From: Locusta migratoria
Lineage: Eukaryota > Arthropoda > Insecta > Orthoptera > Acrididae
Length of the DNA stretch: 64,000 bases
Assembly (NCBI GenBank): GCA_026315105.1
Contig: CM048744.1
Location: forward strand, 351,355,168-351,419,167
Reading direction: 5' to 3'
Positions within the stretch are counted from its first letter, which is position 1; each line of letters opens with the position of its first letter. Positions 20,431 to 30,636 of this stretch are shown one piece after another. Both the position numbers and the translations under genes were made by a program. The notes beneath the pieces were generated by a model, which worked only from the letters and a program-made list of their open reading frames with translations, had not been told where the DNA came from and made no database searches.

Positions 20431-21834
20431 CATCTACATCTGCATCTACACGGGATACTCTGCAAATCACATTTAAGTGCCTGGCAGAGGGTTCATCGAA
20501 CCACCTTTATACTATTTATCCCATCCCAGATCGCGTATCATTTGCTGTCTCCCATGTATCGTGACAATACGAATCGAGCTGCTCTTCTTTGGACTCTTTC
20601 GATGTCCTCCGTCAAACCCACCTGATAAGATCCCACACTGGGCAACAATACTGCAAAAAAGGACGGACAAGCGTTGTGTATGCAGTTTCTTTAGTAGTTC
20701 TGTTGCATCTTTGAAGGTTTCTACCAAAAAAACGCAGTCTCCGCTTCGCCTTTCCCACGACATTATCTACGTGTTCTTTCCAGTTTAAGTCCGAAGTAGT
20801 AGCAATTCCTAGATATTTTGTGGAGTTTTAACTTTTGATTGATTTATCTTGTAAAGAAAGTTTAACGGATTTCTTTTCGTACTCATGCGGACGACTTCAC
20901 ACTTCTCATTACTTAGAGTCAATTGCCAATTTCTTACACCATAGTGATATCTTATTCAGATCGTTCTGCAGTTGGTTTTGATCTTCAGATGATTTTACTA
21001 GACGGTAAATGACGGCATCATCTGCAAACAACCTAAGAGAGCTACTTAGATTTTCCCCTAAATCGTTTATGTAAATAAGGAACAGCAGAGGGCCAATAAC
21101 ACTACCTTGTGGAACGCCCGATATCACCTCTGTTTTAGTAGATGCTTTAGCGTCGATTAGTACAAACTGTGTCCTCTCTGACAGGAAATCCCCTATGCAG
21201 TCGCAAATTTGGGGCGATACACCATAACCACGCAATTAGATTAAAAGGCGTTTGTGAGGTACGGTCTCAAAAGCCTTCTGGAAATCATGAAATACGGAAT
21301 GAATTTGAGATCCTTTGTCGATACCAGTCATCACTTCGAGTGAGTAAAGAGCTAGTTGTGTTTCTCATGAACGATATTTTCTAAATGTGTTGACCTTGGG
21401 TCAATATATCACTCTGTTCGAGATAATTCATAATATTGGAATACAGGATATGTTCCAAAACCCTGCTGCAAATTGATGCCAATGAAATAGGCCTGTAGTT
21501 TAGTGGGTTACTCCTACTGCCTTTCTTGAATAAAGGTGTGACCTGTGCAACTTTCCTATCTTTTGGTACAGATCCTTCTCTGAGAGGCCGCGGTGGAGTA
21601 GCCGAGCTGTCTAAAGCGTCTCGCTGCGGAGCGCGCGGTTGCTCGCCGTGGAGGTTCGAGTCCTCCCTGGGCATGGGTGTGTGTGTTTGTCCTTAGGTTA
21701 GTTTACCTAGGTTTAAGTAGTTTGTAAGCTACGGACTGATGACCACGCAGTTTGGTCCGATAGATTTACAAACATTTTTTTTCTTTGAGAGAGCTGTTGT
21801 ATATGGCTATTAAGTAAGGAGCTATTGCTTCATG
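20431..21834 (-). mobile_element. Jockey/CR1-like LINE, 5'-truncated, split by a SINE
   Basis: Its 3' end lies at 20431 (TACATCTGCATCTACACGGG on the plus strand is the family tail). Going upstream on the minus strand are RT motifs: LFADDAVIYRLVKSSEDQNQ (palm), SGVPQGSVIGPLLFLIYIND, DFLSERTQFVLID, and beyond them NYRPISLASICSRVLEHIL. A family-B SINE (21587-21780) separates the last piece (SLKE... at 21782-21834). Frameshifts occur near 20910 and 21240. Inserted in the Tc1 relic. Confidence 0.88.
21587..21780 (+). mobile_element. tRNA-headed SINE, family B
   Basis: Head GCCGCGGTGGAGTAGCCGAG, box B GAGGTTCGAGTCCTCC and body TTAGTTTACCTAGGTTTAAG, ACTGATGACCACGCAGTTTG. Target duplication TTCTCTGAGAG (21576-21586 region) and TTCTTTGAGAG (21781-21791). 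It sits inside the minus-strand LINE. Confidence 0.92.
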
Positions 21835-22270
21835 GGTATACAGCACAGGAAAGAACGTTTGTGAGCCTAGAAGTGTCAATACGGTTCCAAACTGCCTGCT
21901 AGCATCAGAACTGCGGACGCCCAAAATTCCAGCTCGTATTACACGCACGCCTAAGCATCGACGTGTACGGATCGACTTGTGTCATCAGACGATCACTTCG
22001 ATGATGGAATAACGGGCTGCGGTTTTCAGCGATGCCTGCACGCAAGTGATGATTGTTTGCGCGTATGAAATTACAGTACAACTCTCTACCGTGTGTTATT
22101 TGATAATTCGAGGGTCATCCACAAAGTAAGTTCCGTTTCTATTTATATCCGCGGCTGGGCTTCGATAGCACTTCCGACCATGCGCGGCACTTACTCTGAT
22201 TCAAGGAGAAGACATGTACGCCATTTTCAGATCGCTGCTGCCGACGTGTGTTTGGTAGTGCTTCTTTATA

Positions 22271-23493
22271 ATGTCAGCCGTAATAGAAAATGCCGCCGTG
22301 TGTGAAATCAGATTTGTGATTCGTTTTCCAAATGCAAAGTAACTTAAACCAAAGGAAGTTCGTCGGCAAATCTGCGAGGTTTACGGACAAAATGCTGTGA
22401 GTGATTCAGAGGTTAGAAGATGGGTCAGACTGTTCAATGAAGGGCGTGATCAAGTACACGGTGAAGAACGAAGTCGACGCCCGTCTGTGGTTACTGATGA
22501 ACTGGCTCACACAACTGGAGATTAAGCAAATCCGTAAGTTTACACTTAGTGCCCTTTCTTGGAAGTTTCGCAAATCGCACGGTCACTAATTCATCAAATT
22601 GTTGCTGAAAAACTGAAATTTCGAAAACTTTTCTCACGTTGGGTACCCAATATTCTTACTGAACAACACAAAGCACAACGGATGGGCAGTGCACTTCATA
22701 CGCTACAATGCAGAGGGCGATGGTTTTCTTTCTCGGATAGTAACGGGGGATGAAACTTGAGTATCGCACGACACCCCTGAAACAAAACGGCAATCAATGG
22801 AATGGAGGCAAACTTCATCCCCAACGAAGGTTAAGTCTAAGTAAATCTTGACACCTCGAAAAGTCTTGAGCAGCGTTCTTTGGGACAGAAAAAGCATTTT
22901 GCTGATTGATTTCATACCACGAGGCCAAACAATCAATGCACATGGTTACTGCGAGACCTGAGCCGGCCGCGGTGGCCAACAGGTCTGCGGCGCGCCAGTC
23001 ACGGTCTGCACGGCCACTACGGTCGGGGGTTCGAATCCCTCCTTGGGCATGGATATTTGTGTCGTCCTTAGTATTAGCTAGTTCATAAATAGTTTGTAAG
23101 TTTAGGGACTGATGACCCCGTACTTAAGTCCCATAAGCTCTACAAACATTTGAACATTTTTTGAGACCATTAAGAAATGCAGAACAAGGTGTTGTTTTCC
23201 TTAACGATAATGCCCGACCTAACACGACGGATGTGACCAAACAAGTCTTAAGGGAATTTCACTGGCACGTGTTTGATCATCCCCCGTACAGCCCGGACCT
23301 CTTTCCTAGCAACTTTCATCTCTTCTTTCATGTAAAATCTGTCCTTGGTGGTCAACACTTCAACGATGATGACGACCTGAAAGAACATGTTACCACATGG
23401 TTGAATACACAGGCAGCAACCTTGTATGAAGAAGGCATACAAAAACTTGTGCCACGCTATGACAAGAGCCAACAAATTTCTGAAACTATATAG
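22271..23493 (+). pseudogene. mariner transposase, frameshifted and SINE-interrupted
   Basis: ATG at 22271 gives MSAVIENAAVCEIRFVIRF. The HTH follows: PKEVRRQICEVYGQNAVSDS and EVRRWVRLFNEGRDQVHGEE (22350-22460), then RSRRPSVVTDEL. The middle (22540-22950) is frame-shifted and worn. After the SINE the catalytic half resumes: GVVFLNDNARPN (second Asp; LNDN replaces the usual LHDN), HPPYSPDLFPSNFHLFFHVK (third catalytic position; Asn stands where CDFHLF carries Asp), and a normal C-terminus to 23493. The Asp-to-Asn change plus shifts make it inactive. Confidence 0.85.
22962..23159 (+). mobile_element. tRNA-headed SINE, family A
   Basis: Head GCCGGCCGCGGTGGCCAACA, box B GGGGGTTCGAATCCC, usual body and tail TTGAACATTTTTT. 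The short duplicated flank GAGACC occurs on both sides (22953-22958 and 23163-23168). It lies within the mariner transposase. Confidence 0.88.
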
Positions 23494-23500
23494 AAAAGTA

Positions 23501-24284
23501 TGAGTACGAAGTCTTTTGCGACGTAGTTCTTGCGTAAAATGCTCTCGGTGTTCTTGCTGCGTCAAATATGGGTAGGAGCCCAAGCTTTCGACTATATCCT
23601 CCATAGGCGTCATCAGGGGTAAGACTGACTGCCGTGAAATGGAGGCTTCCGCTTATATAACCAGGAGGCGGCTTCTCATTGGCTAGCTTACGTCACAGCG
23701 GTAATGGCGCGTACTCGGGTGGTGCCATCTAACCACCTAGAATTTTCTAGCGCACTCTATTCCGCGTTGTTAGCAGCGCCATCTCTCGCAGCAGGCGGTA
23801 ATCTGCAGGAAGTTCTAAAGGTTCTGGAAGCCAACCTCTGTTCCTTCTCCTACTCCAGTGCTCGCTTCCATGCATTGCTGAGTGCATATCCGGAGTCTCT
23901 ATCGATATTATTATCGCGTAATCTGATTTCAATCGCCTCCCTAATGACAGAATCCCAGTAGTTGAAAGCGTGAGCCAGAGGTTGGCTCCCAGAACCTTTA
24001 GTACTTCCCGCAGATTACCGCCTGCTGCGAGAGATGGCGCTGCCAACAACGCGGAATAGAGTGCGCTAGAAAATTCTAGGTGGTTAGATGGCACCACCCA
24101 AGTACGCGCCATTACCGCTGTGACGTAAGCCAGCCAATGAGAAGCCGCCTCCTGGTTATATAAGCGGAAGCCTCCAGTTCACGGCAGTCAGTTTTACCCC
24201 TGACGACGACTGTGGAGGATATAGTCGAAAGCTTGGGCTCCTACCCATATTTGACGCGGCAAGAACACCGCGAGTATTTTACGC
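23501..24284 (-). mobile_element. Penelope-like foldback element 3
   Basis: A 784-bp palindrome flanked by a 13-bp duplication ATATAGAAAAGTA (23488-23500 and 24285-24297). The arms (about 23532-23822 and 23985-24284) share GGTGTTCTTGC, CAAATATGGGTAGGAGCCCA and TTCTAGCGCACTCTATTCCG in mirror image. The unpaired centre on the minus strand encodes the tail of a GIY-YIG endonuclease: WDSVIREAIEIRLRDNNIDR then DSGYALSNAWK (23856-23960). Only the left end carries a segment of about 31 nt outside the palindrome. A hammerhead-like core lies at 24200-24240. Confidence 0.82.
24200..24240 (+). ncRNA. Hammerhead-ribozyme-like core in Penelope-like arm
   Basis: CTGACGA (24200-24206), one extra C, then GACT pairing with AGTC (24223-24226), then GAAA (24227-24230), then AGC-TTGG-GCT followed by C at 24240. 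Conserved boxes, stem II and stem III with a C at position 17 are present. A pairing stem I was not found beside it and one base is extra, so catalytic activity is doubtful. Hammerhead motifs are known from Penelope-like elements. The left arm carries the mirror image on the minus strand. Confidence 0.4.
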
Positions 24285-24743
24285 ATATAGAAAAGTAGTT
24301 TAACAGTTTCAGATTTTTGTACAAAAATATGTTTTCTGTATCTGTACAGATTTGTTTTATATAACAAAACGGAACTAATTTTGGGGACATACCCCGTGAA
24401 CGACTGTGCTGAAGAACAGTAAATATCAACATCGGTACAGGCGAAAATTACAGTAAAACTCTGTACCGTGTATAATTTTGTAATAGATCCTATATTATAA
24501 TTGCACACTGCACAATTTTGTATCAATTTTATTTTGCCATCTTACCCTATACTTTGCCACGGACAAACCTAGTACACCAAGATTTAAACAATTTGTGCAG
24601 TGCGTCAGAAATATTCTCCTTTACGTGTTACCAATTTGAAGGAAAAAAAAAAAAAGGTTCGTGGTGTCTGTTCTTTCGGAAAAGTTCATCATTCTTAAAT
24701 GTAATCTACCATGTCGAACCTTGGCGCTTCTGTCAGTGCGGAT

Positions 24744-25712
24744 TGTAATGTCCCAGTACTTTAGCTTAAAGAGACACTTCAGTTTCGATACTTTCTCGTA
24801 ATAAAAAGTACTTGATCGAAAGATCATAATTAATAAAATATATACGTTAATTTGCAGATTTAATGTTTGGCGGCTGTAACAAATAACACTCAAATGCACT
24901 GATTCTTCTTTTATTTGCTGAACTGACTGATACAAAATTTAAGACTAACAATCCAAGGCTAAAACAGCAAGAGTAACTCAAGATTGACTCAATTGGTGCG
25001 ATGCGGCTCCTTTTATATCTTTCTGACAATACATCTCGTGATTGACACATAGGCCTAGTCATTAATTTGATACAATTAGAACTTCATGAACAGATAGAAT
25101 ATGTCTCGTAGAATAAAATTATTGACGTTTGATAAGTTTCGACATTAGATATGTTAATATTTCATTAGATATTTAATTACATAATTTGGAAGTTATAAAA
25201 ATATAGTCTCATTGACTACTAAGATGAACTTCGTAATTATTGTATTTTTTATAGAAATATCACAGATCGGATAAAATTGACAGTTCCAGCCAATCGGAAG
25301 TAAATGTTTTAATTCCTTTAAAACTGAAAATTAATTAGATTCATTGATGTATAATCATTTACAGATAATTATGCAAATTACTACAATGCCCAATAAACAG
25401 ACGTATAGAACGTTCCAACATGACAAATTCTAGTTCTGGTTAAGTGATACGGTTTTTCTGTCGTACAAAGGTTCCGACACATATGTTAAAGTATTTATTA
25501 TCCTCTGATGTATGAAAAATAATTAAAACAACCATAGTAAACCAGATACATGATATATGCTAGGCCATGCTATAAATATAATGCTATAAGAAAATGGACA
25601 GTAAAAGATATAAAAACTATTGGTTGAATGAATAAAGACGTGGTATCGGGTTATCGAATAGAGGATGGAATCGGATACTACAGTAGTCGTCTGCTCTAAC
25701 CGTTACATTACA
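24744..25712. mobile_element. Probable solo LTR
   Basis: A 969-bp unit with perfect 8-bp terminal inverts TGTAATGT ... ACATTACA (standard TG...CA ends), flanked by GGAT on both sides (24740-24743 and 25713-25716). A TATA-like motif CTATAAATATA (about 25570) and AATAAA (about 25631) lie in order, suggesting plus orientation. No internal retroelement sequence adjoins, so it looks like the product of LTR-LTR recombination. Class not determined; a 4-bp duplication is common in Gypsy-type elements. Confidence 0.65.
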
Positions 25713-26676
25713 GGATGCACACGAGGATGGGACTCGTGGCGGGACTACAGTATTAGACGCGAGCTATGCAGTATTCAATGGTCCAAGCAGAAGGACATAT
25801 GAGGGTTTGAGTCAGAAGGGATCGAGTGTGGGTAGTAGAGGTCTGCACGTCGCTCGGTTGCTCGCTCGAATCGCGTGATACATGTCGTTCTCTGACAGTC
25901 CGATAGGTGTCGGTACTGCAGCTTGCGGCAAGGTGTGTGGCTGCCCTCGACTTCCTGCACGCTCGTTCGAGCGGCGCACGCTCGACTGGCCCGACCGTCC
26001 ACACTGCCCGCTCGCCACTCGGACGCCCACCGCAGCGCCACTCGAGTCCAAGGTGAGTGTCGGGAGCAAACTAAACGCTTGAGAATAAATCCTGACTGCG
26101 AAATTTGGAATTGTTTCCTCTCCCGGGTGCTTCGAAAGCTGTTCTGTCGATCCAGTTGAACTAGCCATTCAGTTTCGCATTTTATACATTACCATACAGG
26201 TAGACGCGATTAATATAAAGTTTCTGAGCTAAGATCATTTAGTAAATGAGTTTTCCAGGATCTTTCTTTCTTTCTTGTTCCCATTTTGTGGACTGTTAGT
26301 GCCTGTTTAGTGGTATGTGTTACTTGCCGTCTTAATGAGGAAGTGATTGTATTTTATATCCATTCCTCTTATCACTCTCAGGTCCTGAAATACTTTGTCC
26401 GTCTTTTATATTGATATTAAATACAAGATATTGATGTACAGTCGTTAGGTTAGGTTTGTGAATCTCTGTTGCACCCCGTTAATATATATTCCCGTAGCAT
26501 TTTGGCACTGTGCATGGTTGCTGCACCTTTGGTGTCAGGGTCATATGCCGGTCTAGTGCTTGTTCATAGAACTGTTTTAAATCATCTTATTCAAATTGTT
26601 TATTTTACACAGCTGTACGATTTTATGGTGCTCCTGCTGTTTCAGTGATATCTGTTTTATATTTATTTAGGGCCGT

Positions 26677-27026
26677 CTGAAGAATGTCACCTGGGTGCAC
26701 CAGCCAAAAGACTGAAATGCATGTTTTCGGAATGGCTGGACTGTGACATGCGCGAGACGCAATCCACCAATGAGGTGGACCTTTATTTAGCACGAATTGA
26801 TGGTGATGACGACCCGTTTGAATGGTAGAAACGCAACAGTACTTTCTTTCCTAAGCTAGCTGTAGTGGCAAAAAGAGTATTTTGTGTGCCCGCCTCAAAT
26901 GCAGCTAGTGAACGCACTTTCAGTGCGGCAGGGAACCTGATCTCTGATAGAAGAACTCTGCTCGATCTACAACGTGTCACTGATAATTTAACAGTACATT
27001 GCAATTATAATGCCACCAACGAATAG
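26677..27026 (+). pseudogene. hAT transposase, C-terminal dimerisation domain
   Basis: Reads ECHLGAPAKRLKCMFSEWLD ... EVDLYLARIDGDDDPFEW, then a TAG stop, then KRNSTFFPKLAVVAKRVFCV and PASNAASERTFSAAGNLISD. This is the Dimer_Tnp_hAT signature (usual form WW...ASERxFSxAGNLIS). The stop replaces the second Trp of the WW pair, a single-base TGG to TAG change. The frame ends naturally at 27026. The catalytic aspartates and BED finger were not found, so the domain stands alone. Confidence 0.88.
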
Positions 27027-27353
27027 TTTGGGGATAATGGTGTTACGTTTCGATGTATACTTTGTTGTACGGTAACATTCACTTTTGTACATTGCAATAA
27101 AAACGTCGTTCGTTCCATAGTTTCTCTTTGGATCCTTTACAATTTACATTACTTCCAAATGTTGTAGTTGGTAAAAACAACCTTTTTGTCTCGTTTGCGG
27201 TATAATGATATTGCGGTTAGATGCTACTATACAGGAATACTCGTCTACAGCATAACTGATTTTAGTTCCTTTAGTCAGTGGGGGTGCGTCAGACGCAACA
27301 ACAGCCCACACCTCAGAGCCACAGAGCCACTGCCGTAGCGATTGACAAGGAAG

Positions 27354-27901
27354 CCTACCCAAGTGTCACCCTCCGATTTTTATGAAATTTGGATATGTTA
27401 TAATACATGAAAAAATGTGGGACACGTATTTTTTTTAGCGGCGGAAAACATATTTAAGGGGGAAACGGTCCCTCCAAAATTGTCGCGAAAATAGAAAAAT
27501 AGCGATAACTTAGAGATAGTAAAGCGATTTTAATAATTCTTGGTATGAAAGTATCTCTTGATAAGAGATAGGCCTAGGTACATTGCAGGGGGAGTGACAA
27601 TTAGGACAGCTACCCCTAAGGTGACCAATTTTTGTGCTCAAAAAATTATTTTGATTTAATCGAAGTTGAATCTATGAAATTTTTCTTTTACCAAAATATA
27701 CTTTCATACCAAAAATCATTAAAATCGCTTCACTAGTGTCTAAGTTATCGCCATATTTCTATTTTAGCGACAATTTTGGAGGGACCGCTTCACCCCTTAA
27801 ATATGTTTCTCCGCCGCTAAAAAGTACGTGTCGCATAGTTTTTCATGTATTATATAAAATATGAAAATTTCATAAAAATCAGAGAATGACACTTGGGTAG
27901 G
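27354..27901. mobile_element. Palindromic MITE nested in hAT
   Basis: CCTACCCAAGTGTCA at 27354 is mirrored by TGACACTTGGGTAGG ending 27901, and inverted similarity continues inward for about 200 bp per side (GATTTTTATGAAATTT; TTAGCGGCGG; TCCCTCCAAAATTGTCGC; AGCGATTTTAATAATTCTTG). The centre (27560-27690) is unique. A TA beside the CCCAAG/CTTGGG ends could be the target duplication. No ORF. Confidence 0.85.
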
Positions 27902-28087
27902 TTTCTTTGTGAGTACAGCGGCAGCACTAGGCTGTGCGGCCTCTACCCGCCCCACACCCCGTACCCTCGTTCGAGTGTCAACACGCTCGCTGCGAGCGAA
28001 CACACTCGCCGCGCCACCGCCGAGCGTTGCGCACTCGACCGAGTACGAGCGAGCGAAACCGGCGATTTGCAGACCTCTAGTGGGTAG

Positions 28088-28810
28088 TCGTTGCACGCGC
28101 GTTAAGCCGGTGTGCGTGGGATGGCGTACGCGTCTAGCTCAACTGCACAGTAAGCAGGAAATCCCGGGTTCGAATCCCAGTCCCTGCAATTTTCATATGC
28201 TGTGTGCTTACAACAGTTTTCATCAGTTGAGAGTAGAACACTCCAGTTTTAAATCTAAAAGAAAAAAAATGTTGTCAGACTTGGCGTTTAATCTCATTTT
28301 GGATATTTTCAAATTAACCTGATTAATTTCAAGTACAGCCGGAAAGTGTGGGATGTTCGCCTGATGTGCTCTGCTATCTTTCTGTAATGTTACCCCTAAG
28401 CAATAGCGTCGCTGAGATTCAGAGTGCAGAGCAAGTGGTGAACAAGCTACAACCCAGACGTTGTCAGCTTTCCAAGCCTCTGTGCGATCACTTGATATTC
28501 AACAAGCTCCTCTGTTGCCTTCACAACCTGAGTGCAACTCAATGCAGTCCTCTCACAAAGACGCTCTGGCAGTTCCGGGAATCAAACCAGGATCCTCTGC
28601 AAGGCAGTCAGCCAACTTGGAGGCGGTTCCGGTCATCGGTTAGGAGATCTGTAATTCTGGCCCTGTGCCACAGCAGCTCTGTACCCAATACTGAGGTTCT
28701 CCTCTCCCCCCAGTACTGACAAATACCGTGGAAAGAAACGCTCGTAACGCTACAAAACAGACTTACGTTCTATTTTCCTCAGTTTACAGGCACAGGCTGA
28801 AGCAATGCTT
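28088..28810. other. Unassigned; tRNA-like segment at 28125-28190
   Basis: TACGCGTCTAGCTCAACTGC ... CCCGGGTTCGAATCCCAGTC (28125-28185) has a box B-like GGTTCGAATCC and a weak box A, so it may be a SINE head or a decayed tRNA-like sequence. The remainder to 28810 has no signature. Confidence 0.35.
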
Positions 28811-29949
28811 GCCGCGGTGGAGTAGCCGAGCGGTCTAAAGCGTCTCGCTGCGGAGCGCGCGATTGCTCGCCGTGGAGGTTTTACATCCACATCTACATAG
28901 ATACTCTGAAAATCACATTCAAGTGCCTCGCAGAGGGTTCATTAACCACTTTCATAACTTTTCTCTACCGTTCCATTCTCTAATAGGGCGCGGGAAGAAA
29001 GAACTCCTAAATCGTTCCGTTTTTGATCTGATTTCTCTTATTTTATTGGGATGGTCATGTCTACCTAAGTAGGTGCGTGCTAGCGAAATATTTTCACATT
29101 CAGAACTAAAGGTCGCAAACAGATCACGCCGCAATGAAGAACGTCTTTCTTTTAATGATTTCCACCCCAATTCGTGCAACATTTCCGTGACGCTTTCCCC
29201 CCCGTAACGTGATAAAACAAAACGAGCTGCCCTTCTCTGAACCTTCTCAATGTCTTCCGTCAGCCCACCTGATGAGGGTCCCACAAGGGGCAACAGTACT
29301 CCAGGAGAGGACGCACAAGTGTGATGTAGGCAGTCTCTTTGGTGGAGCTGGTGCATCTTCGAAGCATTCTGCCGATGAAACGTAACCTTTGGTTCGCCTT
29401 CCCCACAATATTTTCTGTGTGTTCTCTCCAGTCAAAGTTGTTCGTAATTGTAACTCCTAGGTATTTGGTAGAATCTACGACCTTAAGGTTTGACTGATCT
29501 ATCGCGTAATTAAAGTTCAGCAGATTTCTTTTAGTTGTCATGTGTATTACTTCACACTTTTCTTTATTTAGTGTCAATTGCCAATTTTCGCACCATGCAG
29601 AAATTTTGTCTAAATCACTTTGCAGTTGCTTTTGATCCTCTGTTGACTTCACTAACCGACAAACGACAGCGTCATCCGCGAACAGTCTAAGGGAGCTATT
29701 CAGATTGTCTCCTAAATCGTTTACAAACACGAGTAAGAGTAGGGGACCTATAACGCTTCCCTGTGGAACGCCAGATATCACTTCTGTTTTACTCGATGAT
29801 TTACCGTCAATTACAACGAACTGTGTTCGAGTCCTCCCTGGGGCATGTGTGTGTGTTGTCCTTAGGTTAGTTTACCTAGGTTTAAGTAGTTTGTAAGCTA
29901 CGGACTGATGACCATGCAGTTTGGTCCGATAGATTTACAAACATTTTTT
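28811..29949 (+). mobile_element. tRNA-headed SINE, family B, split by a LINE
   Basis: The 5' part (28811-28880: GCCGCGGTGGAGTAGCCGAG ... CGTGGAGGTT) ends inside box B. The rest resumes at 29826 (TTCGAGTCCTCCCTGG) and runs to 29949. The SINE is flanked by GAAGCAATGCT (28799-28809) and GAAACAATGCC (29950-29960). Joining of the two pieces across the LINE restores a normal unit length. Confidence 0.9.
28881..29825 (-). mobile_element. Jockey/CR1-like LINE, 5'-truncated, inside a SINE
   Basis: The 3' tail is at 28881 (TTACATCCACATCTACATAG). On the minus strand the RT segment 29781-29260 reads ISGVPQGSVIGPLLLLVFVN, RLFADDAVVCRLVKSTEDQK and NWQLTLNKEKCEVIHM, followed by TKYLGVTITNNFDWREH. A frameshift at about 29270 leads to the C-terminal GLTEDIEKVQRRAARFVLSR and EWNGREKL. 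The 5' junction shares at most GTT with the other flank, so duplication is minimal. Confidence 0.9.
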
Positions 29950-30265
29950 GAAACAATGCCTAATTTCTTGACGTCTCTTGAAACGAAGTCAAAAAGTTCC
30001 TCAAAATCTATGAATCCCAGTCAATGTGGTAATCCGTTCCCATTAGAGTCCGACTCAAATATGACTTGCGGCCGAAAGTGAAACCGTGACCGAATATTCG
30101 GCTTCTCTACTAGTTTTGGCCCAAAACCGTAACCGAAAGCGAAACTTAATTAAGTTAGAATTTCGGTAAATTTTCGTTACACCGCAAATAACTAACTAGT
30201 TTTACCACATTCTGCTAGACCACCTCCTCGTACTAAACCTTGAGTTTGTGTAAGTCTAGGCAGGA

Positions 30266-30414
30266 AAAATAATGAAATGTTTGTAAATCTATCGGACCAA
30301 ACTGCGTGGTCATCAGTCCGAAGCTTACAAACTACTTAAACTAAGGTAAACTAACCTACGGACAACACACACTCAGCGAGACGCTTTAGACCGCTCGGCT
30401 ACTCCGCCGCGGCC
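30266..30414 (-). mobile_element. tRNA-headed SINE, family B, internally deleted
   Basis: A 12-bp duplication GTCTAGGCAGGA flanks it (30254-30265 and 30415-30426). The head (CGCTCGGCTACTCCGCCGCG at the right end) and body are present, but the segment from the anticodon region through box B is missing. The deletion either preceded integration or followed it; the intact duplication cannot tell which. Confidence 0.88.
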
Positions 30415-30636
30415 GTCTAGGCAGGAGTCCGTAGAAGATGACACAGGAGGCGTAAAGATTTGCAAGCCTAAACTTTTTACCAGGCAGTTGCGAATATTAA
30501 GTCAACCACTCCTGAAGCTGCACTCGTTATTCAGTGCATAGGAATATCTCGTACCTGTTGTTCAAATGTTTGTAATTCTTATGGGACCTAACTACGTTGG
30601 TCATCAGTCTTTAGACTTACAAACTACTTAAACTAA

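Larger units (their letters stand above)
20238..22030 (+). pseudogene. Tc1-like transposase relic, split by a LINE
   Basis: The first part (20238-20430) reads RQGPGRPCSTHIHQDGRIVR then AVSDRTAT, the linker between the two Tc1 HTH domains. The second part (21835-22030) reads CxHQNCGRPKF and, in another frame, ELRTPKIPARITRTPKHRRV then RIDLCHQT, the stretch before the first catalytic Asp. The DDE region is not present beyond 22030. The LINE at 20431-21834 lies exactly between the two parts. Confidence 0.7.
22109..24396 (+). mobile_element. mariner element with both TIRs, two nested insertions
   Basis: The left end CGAGGGTCATCCACAAAGTA then AGTTCCGTTT is mirrored at the right by AAACGGAACTAATTTTGGGG then ACATACCCCG ending at 24396. 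Transposase lies between. A family-A SINE (22962-23159) and a Penelope-like foldback (23501-24284) interrupt it. Without them it is about 1.3 kb, normal for mariner. Confidence 0.85.
25836..28079 (+). mobile_element. Complete hAT element with 8-bp target duplication
   Basis: Terminal inverts TAGAGGTCTGCA (25836) and TGCAGACCTCTA (28079) are perfect over 12 bp. GTGGGTAG is duplicated exactly on both sides (25828-25835 and 28080-28087), the 8-bp hallmark of hAT insertion. GC-rich subterminal stretches with GCTCGCTCGA/GAGCGAGCGA repeats lie inside both ends. The interior holds a hAT C-terminal domain and, at 27354-27901, a nested palindromic MITE. Only about 350 bp of transposase is recognisable in 2.2 kb. 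Confidence 0.92.

Noticed and set aside
23704..23961. Nearly identical ORFs on opposite strands (MARTRVVPSNHLEF and MARTWVVPSNHLEF starts) as a gene pair
   Set aside because: They are the two arms of the Penelope-like foldback read in opposite directions.
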